Below, in pieces: positions 13,331 through 26,500 of a DNA stretch of 64,000 nt. Where the stretch lies: the NCBI GenBank assembly GCA_032173965.1, contig CM063298.1, positions 8,059,501 to 8,123,500 of the forward strand. Reading direction: 5' to 3'. The position numbers and the translations under genes are program-made. Within the stretch, counting starts at the first letter, position 1, and every line of letters begins with the position of its first letter. A model generated the notes under the pieces. It searched no databases, was not told the origin of the DNA, and was given only the letters and a program-made list of their open reading frames with translations. The stretch comes from Sitta carolinensis. Its lineage: Eukaryota > Chordata > Aves > Passeriformes > Sittidae.

Positions 13331-14373
13331 ACCCAGGTCGTCCATCAGCTGCTTGCCTTCCCAGTCCCGCCCCCCTGGCTCCCGCTGCTCCCTAAATTAA
13401 ATATGTGCTGCCTCTTGGAAAGCACATGTGAGTGGAACGGCAGAGATAAGCTAAACGGGAGAGGTTCAGGGGATTATGCACTGATTAAGTTATTACCAAC
13501 GTGAAATGAGCCGAGCTGAGATGAAACAGGAGCTTTATTTTCTGTTCCCTGGCTCTGGGCTCAGGCTGCCTGTCACTAGATGGCAAATCGAGCTGGGAGC
13601 CAGGAGCTCCTGCATCCCCCTGTGCTTTCCATGTGGCAGCAGGTCAGTGCCTGCAAACCCATAGGAAACAGGGTTAAATAGGGCCGGGAACTGGGGGCTT
13701 TTCCTGCTGGGGGGCGTTTCTGAGATGCAGCACCTGAGCTATTTCCAATGCTGGGTCACCCACCCCTTTGCAGATTTGGGCAGAAATTTCTTCTTTTCTG
13801 TAACAGGAAAATCCAGTGCTGCTGGGAGGATGTATTGGGGGAGGATCACCTCTTCGATTAGTTCCCTGTGTTTTTCCTTAAGCATCCCCTGCAGGCTGCT
13901 GTCAAAGGCAGGATGCTGGGCTAGGTGGAGAATGAAAAATAGAAGTGCCAAAGGAAAGGCTGTTTTGTGGGCTTGGGAATAAAGTCAGCTTGCCATAAGC
14001 CCTTGGGACAGGTGGATCAGGTGGGTAAGTCAGGAGTTCATGCCTGCTGAGGGTCTGGATCCAGGGCTGAGATAACCACTGGCTATCCCGAGGTGGAGGA
14101 GCCCAGCTGGATTTGGGCAGGGATTTACCCTGCTTGGGCAGGAGGAGGGGGCTGTGGGGCTGAGCCAGGGAGGGGACACGGGGACAGCAGGGCCCCGAGA
14201 CGGTCTGTACACTGCTGAGCCCACCCGTGGGGCTGGGCAGCACAGGAGCAGGGGCAGCTGTGGGGCTGGGGCCGTGGGCAGGGGTCCCAGGGGTGGGGTG
14301 TGTCAGTGCCACAGTGTGTCAGTGTCTCAGCTGCTCACAGTGGCCGTGTCTCAGCTGCTCTCTGTCGCTGCAG

Positions 14374-14518
14374 TGATGGGCGCGCTGGAGTCCCGAGGGG
14401 TGCTGCGGAGGATGAGCGACATGCTGGAGATGCTGATGAAGAGGATGGACATCCTGGCCAGGCTGGAGAACAGCACTGACATCCACAAAGGGGATGAAGG
14501 CCGATTCCCTCTGGACAG
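14374..14518 (+). CDS. MGAT5B: MGAT5B exon A: stem region
   Basis: The acceptor is ctgtcgctgcag and the donor gtcagt. The exon begins with two bases (tg) completing a Val codon from a missing upstream exon, then reads MGALESRGVLRRMSDMLEML, and ends with two bases of an Arg codon. It covers residues 1-49: the luminal stem with a probable amphipathic or coiled-coil helix and one N-S-T sequon. The matching human segment is recalled as starting VMGGPESRGVLRKMSDLLEL. The first ATG in the exon is internal in that comparison, so it is not taken as the start. An ATG-initiated reading frame does extend upstream to 14154, but that stretch is intron-like. Confidence 0.93.
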
Positions 14519-17500
14519 GTCAGTCAGACCCTGTGGGGCAGCACTGGGTGTGGGGGCTCCCCCAATGTGCTGAGCTGCTCTGTGGGGGTGGCGGGGCCCA
14601 ACAGGACTTGGGGACTGGGGAGATCTTTTTTAATCTCATTTACCATGTCTGGAACCTTTTCTTTTGGGATTTCTGTGCCGACTGTGATTTTTAAGATTAG
14701 TGGTCACAGCCCCATGCTTGCCAGAGTTCAAGAAGCGTTTGCACTATGCTCTCAGGCACTGTGTGATTTTTGGGGCTGTCCTGTGCAGGGCCACGAGTTG
14801 GACTCAGTGATCCTTATGGGTCTCTTTTAATTTGGGATATTTATGATTCCATGATTTCCTGTAGCAGCTGTCCCAGCTGCAGGTGTGGCCGTGTCTGTGC
14901 TGCTGTGCTGTGGTGCAGCTGGAGGTGGGACTTGCTGAGGGCTGGAGCAGCACCTGGTGTGTGGGATGTGTCCCCTGAGCTCAGGACACTTGCTCAGTGC
15001 CTGCAGTCCTTGGGGAGCTGTGGAGCTGGTGTGGTTTGGAATCCAGGGCTGATGTGCTCAGCCTTGGAGTTGAGCAAGGTTTAAAATGTGCAGAAGGGCT
15101 TAAAATGATGCCCTGGCTCCCTGTGATGCACATCTCTGCTGGCAGTGTGAGAGATGCCATCAGACCTTCCCGTGGTGGCACACTGATTTGCTAAAGAGGC
15201 ATTTCCCTGTGCTCTGGGAGCCTTTAAACATTCATTGATACTAATTTGAGTGTCAGGCCAAGAGCTGCACAAACGGTGGTGGGGGAGCAGAGATGAAAAA
15301 CCACAGGGGCAGCACTTGGGATGAACTTGGCAGTGTGGAAAAACTGCCAGTGTGGATTTTGATCAGGTGGAGCCTCGGGTGATGCAGGAGAGGTGGATGG
15401 CAGGGATGTGATGTGCAGGGGTCACCCCTTCCTGTTCTGTGCTGACAGCACAGGAGCTGTGGTGCATCCTGCTGGATCCCACATAACATTCCCACCTCCA
15501 CCTCCTGCCATCACTGCTTTTCCCTGTTCCCATCAGCATTCCCATCCTTCTCCCTCGCTTTCCTCACGAGCCTCTTTTGTGCCTATAATGGAAAACAGAG
15601 TAAGTGAGCCTGTAATTAAAGGCTGAGCTCTGCCACAGTACCTGCACACCTGAGCTAGAGCTGCACAGGCAGCCTTGGAGTGTGTGGTCCTGCCTTTTAT
15701 GTAGAATCATTTCCAGCACTGAGAAAATACAATTTGCCTCAGCCATGGTAGGTGCTGGGGATTTTGTTGTTCTGAGGCTGGCTGGTACCCAGAAGAAAGA
15801 GATCAGCAATAATCCCAGAGAGGAGTGGACAGGACTATTACAGCCAGCCACTGGAAGGTGCTTGCTCACACTGAACGATTTTCTTGGCCAATCTTGTGTT
15901 AAAAGAACCAGTAATTTCAGGTGATGGTTGTTTCTCTACACCAGCAGCCAAGAGATAAACTTAAAAGGATTTCTGTGGGCTGGCAGCAATGGCTGCAAAT
16001 GGGGATTTGGTGTTTCAGATCTGCTGTGTGAGTGATGACTCTGGGGCCATCACTTGGAGAGAGGATGGGGGCTGATGGACCCACATCAAAAGAGCCTCAG
16101 GTTCTGTGTGTGTGCTCAGGTGGGCCTGAGTGGCTGAGATCACAAATGTCTTAATTTTCAGTGAACAGAAAGTCAGGGGCAGCGAGTTTATCACCTTTTG
16201 CTCCTTATAAATCACCCCTAAAGAGAAATCAATTCTCTTCACTTGATTCTGCCTCCAAACCCATCTGTCTCCTCTCCTTGTTCTCACCTGGCCCCTGAAG
16301 ATCCAGTTCTGGTCATGGGGCAGAGCATCTCCAGGTGATGCAGCCACCACGGGGGAGTTTCTTGTGGTGGGGTTTTGCTGTGGCAGTCCCTCAGGAAGCA
16401 CTGGCAGCATTTGCCAACACTTGGGAAGCATTTCCTGAGTGCTCCCCTCCCTCCCCTGCAGCCCTGGGTCTGGCTGAGGGCTGTGGCCAGAGGGGATGTG
16501 TGTAAGAGCCTAAGATGAGAGATGTGGGACCCCAGGCTGCTTTTCAAAAAATGTGTTTATTGCAGAGAAGAAGTTACAGCTATCTTGGGTTGTGGATGCA
16601 GAGCCACACCTATGAGCTGCCAGCTCCAGCCTAAAGCCATGCCTGGAGCCACCTCTGTTCTGGTTACAATGCATTATATATTTTTCTTTGCTGAATATTT
16701 CAATACATAACAACCAAACAGCATCATGCACAATACCTTTACCATAACCTATAGCCTATCATAACTACTAATATTACCAGATTATGGTAGGAACTAACCA
16801 ATCCCATGAGTTAGTATGTTATATTTTAAGCTTAAAACTTGTTTTTCTGCAGTTCTGCAGAATTTTTTCTGCAGGAAAAAATCTTCTTACTTGGTAAAAA
16901 CATTTTTTCTGTTTGCCTGTGCTTTTTTTGAGATTTATCTTTACTTGGTAAAAACATGCTTTTGTTTGTAGTCAACTTATCCTTTGCTCTTAGCCATAAA
17001 ATCTCTTTCCAACTCATCTCGACCTTTGTCCAGTAACAATTAGTTCAGCAATCTTTATTTTCAGACATCTTTTGTTCTTCTTTATCAAAACTTGCCTTCA
17101 TTTCTAGAGAACCTTCTGCTAAGCATTCACATTTGTAAAACCTCCCTGTTAAACTTTCATCTTCCCCAACAGCTGTGGATCTGTTGGCAGTGTTACAGCT
17201 GTGCTGGGTCTCAGCAGCTTTGAGTGGCTCCACCTCTGCTGCCACATGTGCTGCCTCATCCAGTGTGACCTTTGGCTTGTCCTGGTGCCTGCTGCCCTCT
17301 GAGGGGTGCATGAGGCAGCTGGAAGGGTACAGAGCTCTGAGCAGAGCCTGGCTCTGTGCTGATCCATGGTTTTGGGAGCTTCCTGGAGCTGAGCGGAGCA
17401 TCCCAAGGGGAATCCATGGTGTGAATCCCTGTGGAGTGTGGATGCTGAGCTCCCTGTCCCTTTGAGGGTAACCAGCTGCAGTCCTGGGCACCCTGTGCTG

Positions 17501-20500
17501 AGGTGGGATTGGGCACCTCCAGCTGCCCCGGGACCCAGCAATGACTCCTGGACCCTGATTAGCCAGGTGCTGATCCTCAGGATCCCGGGATTCCACCAAG
17601 GGCTCCTCTCCTTCCCTCCCTGTCTCTGTCTCTTTGATCACCAGTGACCGACTTGAGGCTGTCAGGGGAAGATAATACAATTAAAGGGTGCTAATTTCAA
17701 AGGGATTTTCATCTTCAAAGCGTCCCTGCTTGGCACGGCCGCCGCCTTCGTCTCCTTCCCGCTCAGCACAGCTGCCAGCGGGGGCTTTGTGGTTCCAGTC
17801 GCCCAAAAGTGTATTAATTCTTGTTTTTACAAAGTGCTCTCGTGCTTAAGGCTGGGTCTCCAATGGAATCAGGAGGGCTGGGTTTTGCAGAGCCCCAGCT
17901 GAAAGGAAGGAGATGAAGGCTTTGCTGAGCTTTATGGAATAAGCTGTGAGCACTGTTCCACTCCAGCAGAGGCTTGGGGTGGGTTTACCCCTTGGAAAGT
18001 GCAAGGAGACCTCTGTGCATACAGGGTGGAATTAATGGCCTGCCTTGGAAAGCCTCCCAGCTTTCCAAGCTGAACATTGCTCCAAAATCTCTCTTGCTCC
18101 ATAGGGGCTGTCTGATCAAATATCCCACAGGTGCCTCCATTTCTAGCCCACCAGCCCCTTGCAATACTTTAGATAAAACTCTTGGAAATCCCAAATGTCC
18201 CACTGCAATTTTCTTCCCCTTAGAAGAGCTGCCCGAAGGTTTTGTGGGGTGTCACACTGGGATGAGGACAGAGGCTGCACCTGTGAACCCCAGTATTGCT
18301 GGATCCCTTCTCCAGCCCTGCCTGGGCTCCCTGCTGCCTGCATCCTGCCTGCACCCTGCCCATGCTGGGAAGGGAAGGATGCATTCCCTAACGAGGGCGA
18401 GCATTCTGCCAGTCAGCTGCGGGAAAATCAATACTGCTGTTAATTGAATGCAACCCTCGTAAATCAACGGAGGGGAAGGAAATTAGGAGTACTTATGGAA
18501 GCCTCCTGCAGAGCTGTTTACTGGGCAAGGGAAATATTAGTTTGCAGGGGAAGTGTTGATCTCTTGCTGAGAAGTGCTTGGGAGGGAGGGGAGGAGGGGG
18601 TCTGTAGTGGCTGACCCAAGCTGGCACTGTAACCCAGCAGTGCTGGGGCTTGCAGAAGCCCTTTCCCAGGAGCTGGGCTGCCCCTGCCCACCTCAGCCCA
18701 CAGGGACATGGCAGAGGGGAACGCTGGGGTCTGCAGCACTGGCATCCCTGGTCATCCCTCTCCCCCACACGGTGGTTAGCCTGCAAAGGGTGTTATTTGC
18801 TAACGACTGATTAATCTTCAAGCTTAATTACTGCCGAGGCTCAGTTAATTTCCACACACTTTAAGTATTTGTTCTTGTAATCATTACATGACTCCATATT
18901 CCCCCAGTAATTAAAAGTCTTGCAATATGACACTAAATGGATGATGTTGCTGCATCCTGCCAGCCTGGCTCTATTAATTCCTGAATTGTTGCTGGTGGTG
19001 AGCTGGCTGCAGTGAATTCACTGCCAGGTACTGTGGTCTCCTGCTGCCCAGGTGAGCCTGGAGCAGTCTTGGACCCCTCTGTGCACTGCTTCCCCATCTT
19101 CTCAGCAAACTGAGGGCTCAGTGGGGGCTGCAGCAAGGGCAGGGGGTGGAAGCTGCTCAGAGCAGCCCAGGGAAGGTGAGACCCATCCTGTGGTCCAGCC
19201 TGGCTTTGCTGGGTGTTGGTTCTGCTGAGCTGAGCTCTGCTGCAGGAGCAGGGTGCATCAGGAGACAGGAGCCTTCCTCCCCAGCACTCACCTTCCTCAC
19301 AGGTCCCACAGCCCATTCCATCCTGGCAGAGGTGATGAGTTGTTTCTTGCCAGCTCCTGAGGATATCTCCAGCCTGGCCCTGGGTGATTTCAGTGTTACT
19401 TGGAGGGGATGGGCACAGTGTAGGGACTCACTGCCAGTCTGGAGTCCTCATCAGGATCAGGAGAGGACAAAATGGGGGAATTCAGGCCTGGGCAGCTGAG
19501 ATAAATTGCTTTTCTCCCTAAGGCAGAGCAGGGAGGTGGCTGTGTGCTGCTAGCAGGTGAGCAGGGTCCGTCTCTGCAACCCACATTTCCAGAAGTGCTG
19601 TGGCCTCATGGAAGAGCCCCACAGCCCAAAAGGTGCTAGGCATTACCAGCATGGTGATAGGACAGGTGCCAAGGTATGCCCAGGTCACTCACACCCTCCC
19701 CTCCTGCTCCCAGGCTTGTACCTCCCCCAGCACCTCCTGCTCAACTTGCTGAACCTAATTCTGCAATAGGCTCTGCTTTCTGTTTATTTGGTTTCTTGTT
19801 TATTTCATTTCCATGCCAAAGCATTGACACACTGGGCACTGCTTTATCACAGGGCTGGCAAATGAAGCTCCTTGGTGAAGGAGCACCTGAGGCCAGGGGC
19901 AGGTACTGCCAGGAGTTTTTGTGCCGTGGTTGGGTTTGCCTTGGGTGGCTGTACAGGGGCAGTGCTGGGGCACTGGTGCTCTGGGGCTGCCTTCACCCAG
20001 CCTGTGTGGCTGCTTTACCCCACAGGGAAAATCAGAGCCTGTTAACCTCCATCACATTCCCGATTTTGGAGCATCTGGGAACAAACAGAGGGATGGACTC
20101 AGGGGCTTCCCAGCGTGGGGAACATGTGTAGTCTGGTTTTCCAGGCCTGCAGTTTCTGAGTTTCTAAAGTTCTGGTTTCGCCTGATGTTTTGGGTTTCTG
20201 AAGCTTGTTCTCACAGCCTGAACATAAAGATCAGGATTGTTTCTGCAATGATACTCATGTTTTGGAATTCTTTCTGTAGGACAGACTTTCTTTTGATGTC
20301 CCTCTGGTTTGACCAACGTGGATGAAGGGGTTGTCTTTCATTCGCCAATCACAGTGGTCTGTGGCAAAATGTATAAAAGGGAGTGATTTGTTTGAATAAA
20401 CAGTCAGATCCATCTCTCCAAGCTGTCTTGGGGAAATTCGTGTCATTCTCAACTGCAACATCTGCCGACCCCGATGTGATTTCCCCAAGACAGCTTGTGG

Positions 20501-23500
20501 AGATGTTCTGACTCCATTTATTAAAAACAAATCACTCTCTTTTATACATTTTGCTACAGATCACTGTGATTGGTGAGAGAAAGACAACCCCTTCACCCAC
20601 ATTGGTCAAACCAGAGGGACATCAAAAGAAGGTCCGTCCCATAGAGAGAATTCCAAAACATGAGTTCATTACAAAAACAATCCTGATGTTTATGTTCAGG
20701 CTGTGAGAGCAAGCTTCAGAAACCCAAAACATCAGGAAGAAACAGAGCTTTAGAAACTCAGAAACTGCAGGCCTGGAAAACCAGGCTACAGGCAAAGACA
20801 CAATGGAGAGGAGCATCTGGGGAGGGTGCAGTGCTGGCACTTGGGAACACCAGGTGCCAAAATACCCCTGCTAAAATTAAATAGAGCATGACCACCAAAC
20901 ACCCAGCTGGCAAAGGAAATGGCAGGCTGAGGAATGTATACTCTGCCCCAAGGACTCTGATCAATGGTTTTGGTCTCACTTTTAGGCAGGTTCCTCTTAC
21001 CCAAGATTGTGAGGCTGGCAATGCCTTCCCAGCTCACTGAAGGTGCTTTCTCCCAGCCTGCATCAGACTGTCAATAAATAAATCTGATTTATGCCCCAAC
21101 AAAATGGTGATCCTGTAACCTTCCTTTCCATGATCCCTTGTGTTCCCATAAATAAACTCACAACTGCCCAGGCCTGTGGCTCAGCCCACTTCTGCTCTGA
21201 GGGCCAGGAGGAAAAGGAAGGTTTGGGCTGGTGGCTTCAGCTTTGTCTTCTGTTCAGGGAAGATCTCAAAGCACTTTATAGCATTGATAAAATAGTTTAA
21301 TTAATGCTGTTGGTTATACTTTGCTGGCTGTGCTGGTGAGATATGGGGTTTGGTTGGAAAGCTGGTTTTCATCGTTTTTTTCATGAAGTTTATTGCCAGC
21401 TCACTGAAATCTCAGTGTCCTCCCCTGGGGTGTGCAGCCGTGGGCTTTGGGTTAGCTCAGGGTCTCTTAGAAAAGTATTTGTGTGAGAAATATCACCCAC
21501 AATCAGTTGAAATGAAAATAAATGGAAGTACTTTAGTGAGTTAAATGCTCCTGTATTTATTATGTGATTTATTATGTAACTTGATGTTGGAGCAGTTCAA
21601 TCAGGGCTCTGCCCATGCATCATATGGTATTTGCTTCAAAGGAGTTTCCAAGGAATGCTCCAGTCCCAAGTCATGTTCTCTGGGATATTTTCCCAGGGTG
21701 AATTCCCAGTGAGCACAAACATGGTTAGAGTGAGCTCAGGTGTTTGCTCAGGTGTTTGTGGAAGGGAGACCAAGCTGTTTGTGTCACCCTGAGGTGGCAA
21801 ACATTGAGACGTACAGAGACCCCAGAAACTACACTGGGAGCAAACGTGGTCCTCTGATTTTTTTAAAAAAATATTTTTATTTCATTTTAATTTCTCATCC
21901 AGTTGCCTGGCAGGAGCAGCCTGTGAAGAATAACATGTTTCTCAGTGTTGTGGGCCTTCTCACATGTGCAAATCCAGGTGCCACATCCCTGTCCTGAAGT
22001 CAGGAAAGGCACTGAGGATCTGGGTGACCTGGCAGAGCACACTCCAGGGGGGAGCAGAGCAGCCAGCACTGTGCCTCAGCCCCTGCACCTTTTTCCCTCT
22101 AATGCTACTCTAAATCTCTACCATGCTGATCATAAGCAGAGCTTTGGGCTCTTGCTCTGCTCCCTGGAGGTCTGAGCCTTTTCCAAGCAGGCCAGGATGT
22201 GGAACTCTCCTTGCACTTCCCACCACAGCACGGGGGGTGCTGCCCTCCCACCACAAGGACCAGCAGCTCAGGCCAAGGCTGCTCATCCTGGCTCAGGGGG
22301 GCAGCACTGGAGTGAGGAGGATTAAATCCAGGATTACAAGGTGTGCAGGCTGTGCCCAGCAGTGTGTGTTCCATCCCCAGCTGTTAAAACCGGGGTGGGT
22401 GGGGGTGTGGGGGTCCTCTGTTCATGGGCAGCTGTTAAAAACCAGCTGGGGCAGTGTTCTTTATTCCTTCCAGGACCCATCCTTATTCAGGGGGATAGCC
22501 TCTGCTCAGGGGCCACGGAGTCTCATTCCAGGGCTGATAAAACTGACCCCATCCCCTGGGAGAGGCTGCACCCAGGGCAGGAGCCCAGCATTCCTGCCTG
22601 GACACAATGTGGGCTTTGGGACACCAGGGCAGCCTTGCCCCTGCATTCCCAGAGGGAGAGCAGGCCCAGCTCCAGCTCCACTGGAGCTCCAGAGGGAATC
22701 TGCCCCTCCCTGCAGCTCCCTGCCCCAGCAGAGCCCCCTGTGCCCCTGCAGGAGCTGCACCCATGGGATGGCTCTGCCCAACCCCGACCCACGGGGGCAG
22801 GGGGGATTCTGACTCTGCCAGGGGTTGGGGTTTGTAGCACTGCATTTTTATTTTAATTCTCCTAATAAAGAACTGTTATTTCTATTCCCATATCTTTGCC
22901 TGAGACCCCCTTAACTTCAAAATTATAATAATTCATAGGGATGGGGTTTACATTCTCCATTCCAAGGGAGGCTCCTGCCTTCCTCAGCAGACACCTGTTG
23001 TTCAAACCAAGGCCAGTGAATATAAACTGCAGAGCTGAGCCTCCCAGGCAGAGCCCCAGACACTGCTGCCTCTGCTGCTGCACCTCCTGTGTTGGGGTCG
23101 TTTGTGTCAGGGGACTGTGACACAAATTTTAGACAGCATCAGCCACCCAACCCCCCGGGTCTGTGTGCCCTCTCCCACATGGGCAGCCCTGGCTTCTCGA
23201 TTTTTGGATACAAGCCATCTCAGAGAGGATGTGGAGATACACACAAGGGCATGGATCTCCGAAAAATGTTTTTCCTCCAGCATGGATGAGTTTTACTTGT
23301 ATTCTCTTATGTAAGTGGAGCAAAGCTTTTAATTTCTCCATCTTCTTGGACATTTAAATTACTTTCTTTTAGTTATCCAGCACTTGGATGAGGCTTTTCC
23401 CCACATCCCTGCGACCTCTCAGCTTTCCAGCCACCGAGTTGGTGACTTCAGAGTTGGGTGAATGATTTCCATTGGAGGGGGCTGGGGATGAAGGGACAGA

Positions 23501-26500
23501 TGGAAGAATGGGAAGAGCAGCCTGAGCCCTCAGAGTGACGTGCTGGAGGTGCCCTTGGGGCTCATTTCTGCTGGAGAAATCCCAGCTGTTTTAGCAGGCA
23601 ACCCCTCACAAGCTGCAGCAGGAACCAGGAGGCCAGCAAAGATCCTTTTCCCTTGGCATCAGTGGTGCCTGTGGGACTTCAGCTCCCTGTCCTGGAGACT
23701 GAGGCTCTTGTGGGGCTGGATTTGTGATTTGTAATTTGTGTCCCCAGAGCAGAGAAACAGTGAGAGCTCAGCACCAGCCCTGCTGCTTTCTGCTCTGCTT
23801 TGGGTCTTTGGGCAAAAACTTCAGGAAATATTTAAAGAGGCAAATGGCAGCCCAGACACTGGATGTGAGCGAGTGGAAATCCTTTGGTAAACTGCTCTGT
23901 GCAAATGCTGAATTTGTTGATGTATTATCTTCAGAACATCTGCTTTTCTCTGTCTGTATTGGTCTTCCCAAAGCCATGGCTTTCACAAGTTAATAGCAAG
24001 AAATATTGGATGAGCAAGCAAATATGTTTAGGGCTTGTATTATGAAGACAACACACAAAGAGAAAGAGATTCATCTTTTCATAATGCCACTTTTATAAAA
24101 GGCAATAAAAATACAGTGGCTTGTAAAGGGATAAACAGACTGAATCCAAGCTGGTGCTGCAGAGTTGGGGACAAGAGCAAAGTGAAGGGAACCAAATTAA
24201 TGCATAGAAAAGTGACGGAAAACCCAACCTCCGGCTATATTCTATGGCAAATGATCTGTCAGTGGGGAAAGATACATCTTAATAGCAGTTTTTGAAAGGA
24301 GATGAATACTGTATACAGAGCATTATAAGGCACAGTGTGATCTGAATCTTAATCAACAGGGGGAAATATAAATCTGAAAATAATGAAGACGAAATCTATA
24401 TTGATGGTTAGGAGTAAAAGTGCTGTATTTGCTGTAGTAAACGGTTTTAAAGTCCCAGGGAAAAAATTGTTCTAGAAAAGCCATGGTAATTTAGTGTAGT
24501 TTCAATAGCTGGTACAGCGCCAGCACATTTTGGTGGCATTTAGCGTGTCGCTATGGAAAAATTCAAAAAGCAAGAAGGGAAAAGGCAAAAAGCTGCTCCC
24601 TGGGCAGTGGTGGTGCTGGAAGATAGGAGATTTTTTTTTCCACTGGGCTGGCAAGGGCTGTGCTGGCATCCTGGCTTGGATACAACCACCTGGTGGGATA
24701 TTCCTGCTCGGCTGAGCTATCACTGAGTAGAATAAACCACTTACCTTGTCCTTCCTGGTGTCTCCAGTTACTAACAACAAGGCATCAAACTCCTACGAGG
24801 CACACAGAACCTCTGCACGTTGGAGAAATACCTTTAAACACCTTATTTTCTTGTCCCCTGCTTGGGTGACAAATCGTTGTGCTGATAGTTGATGTAACTT
24901 ATGCTTAACCTGCTTGTCACCTCCTTAATGCCTTACACGAAATTTGCTGCTCCCGTGCTGACCTTGTTACCCAGCAGACACAAACACTGGGACCTGTCAG
25001 TGCTCTCAACTGGGAGCGTGGCTCTTCTCCCCAGGCGTGAAATCCCTGGCTCAGAGTCAGCAGGCTTTGGAGGCAGCCAGTTTGACATGCAGGGGAGAGG
25101 AGCATGGGAGATCTGAGCCTGGTTCTGTGTTTCAAAGGGACTTCTCTACCTTTCTCCCTTTCCTTTCATATGTTCCAAGGGTCATGGTGGACAGTTTTAG
25201 TGTCACTTTCCAGTAATCTGTGTTTTGGGGAAAGCCTTGTGATGCTCATGTGATGCCTGGCTTGTTTGGAGGACTGGAGTGTGATGCTCTGAAATACATT
25301 TTGCATCTGAGGGCTTTGAGGTGAAATCCTTGTGTTTGGGGGGCAGTTGTAGCTTCCCAAGAGCTGGGCAAGCTGGCACAGAGCCTGGGCCAGCTCCATC
25401 ACCCAGCACTGTGGCTGCCAGGCAGGACAAGGCTGAGCTGGAAGAAAGCCATTTATTTAGGATAGCAATCCTGATTTTTGTTTTGAGATTTTTGTGGCTG
25501 CCCAATGCTCAGCCCTGGCTGAGCTAAGGTCTGGAGATCATCAGTGAGGAGGTGAGGACTGAGGTTGCTGCTGATTTTTGAGTCTCACCTGTTTCCTTGG
25601 GTGTTTGGGAGCAGGTGAGGATTGGGATAGCTTCTGGGAAGAGGTAGAAGCCGGGCTGTGAGTTAATCTAAGTGCTCTGAAGGGTGGAGCAGTGGTCATC
25701 TATGGTCATCCCCTCTGCTTGCCATGAGAGATGGAGAAACCTGGGGAGCATCTTCGCCAAGCACACATTCTTTTCCTGTTGAAAACAGGAATTTGGGCTC
25801 ACTGGCTCTAAATTCACTGCATCCATGTGGTGTTTCCTCCAAAACTGCCCATCCCAAGTGTTTACTGAGTGCCTCTGCATCACCTGTAGGGTCTGAGGCT
25901 GCTTGCTGCTGGAAAAAGGGTTGCAGAAATGGGGGTTTGTGAGCTTTCAGACCAGGACAATTTTATCTCCTTGGAGCCATGCTGACAAGCAGAGCTTATC
26001 TCAGGTTGTTTTGTGCCCATATTTTCCCAGGGCCTCACGAGCAGCCTCCCTGCTGCAGCTGTTACAGCAGGATACCTGGGGTTTATTCTCTGCAAAGGTT
26101 GGAAGTGACTTGGGGGCAATGGTGTCCTCTGCATTTAATTATTATTTCTTAAAAGCCAAGATCAGTGGCTCCCTGTGGAGATATGCAGCCTGAATATTGA
26201 TGGTTGTAAACCATGCCAGGAGGAAAAATGTGGGCTGCTTGCTTCTGGCAAATGGACTTTAAATCAACAGCTGAAGCAGTGTCGGTTCATAAAACCAGGA
26301 TTTTTTTAGCCTTGAGGACAGAGGTACTTTAAATCCCAGCCTTCAGGTTCACTGAGCTGCTGGAGAACAAACATAAAACTTCACCACGAAGGACCTGACA
26401 TCAGCACATATTTTTTGTGCCATGAGTATTCAAGGTAGCCCTTTTGGTTTTGCTCACTGCATGTGACATTTCCTTGTGTTATAACGACCTCGGTGGCAGC

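Larger units (their letters stand above)
9736..14373. other. Intron sequence before exon A
   Basis: It contains one CR1 fragment, a tiny gatagccc tandem (13289-13330) and otherwise unremarkable noncoding DNA. Just before exon A (14300-14373) a gtgtctcagctgctc segment is duplicated. Confidence 0.6.

Noticed and set aside
14154..14573. 139-codon ATG frame reading into exon A
   Set aside because: The upstream part is intronic and low complexity. The exon A acceptor and the homologous protein place the coding start of this exon at 14374, and the frame runs past the real donor at 14519.
20127..20790. Complete endogenous provirus
   Set aside because: No gag, pol or env similarity between or beside the LTRs; only LTRs and a primer-site-like sequence.
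22123..22856. 229- and 171-codon frames in intron A-B
   Set aside because: Several overlapping frames on both strands, rich in G, P and S with no domain; typical chance frames in GC-rich intron DNA.
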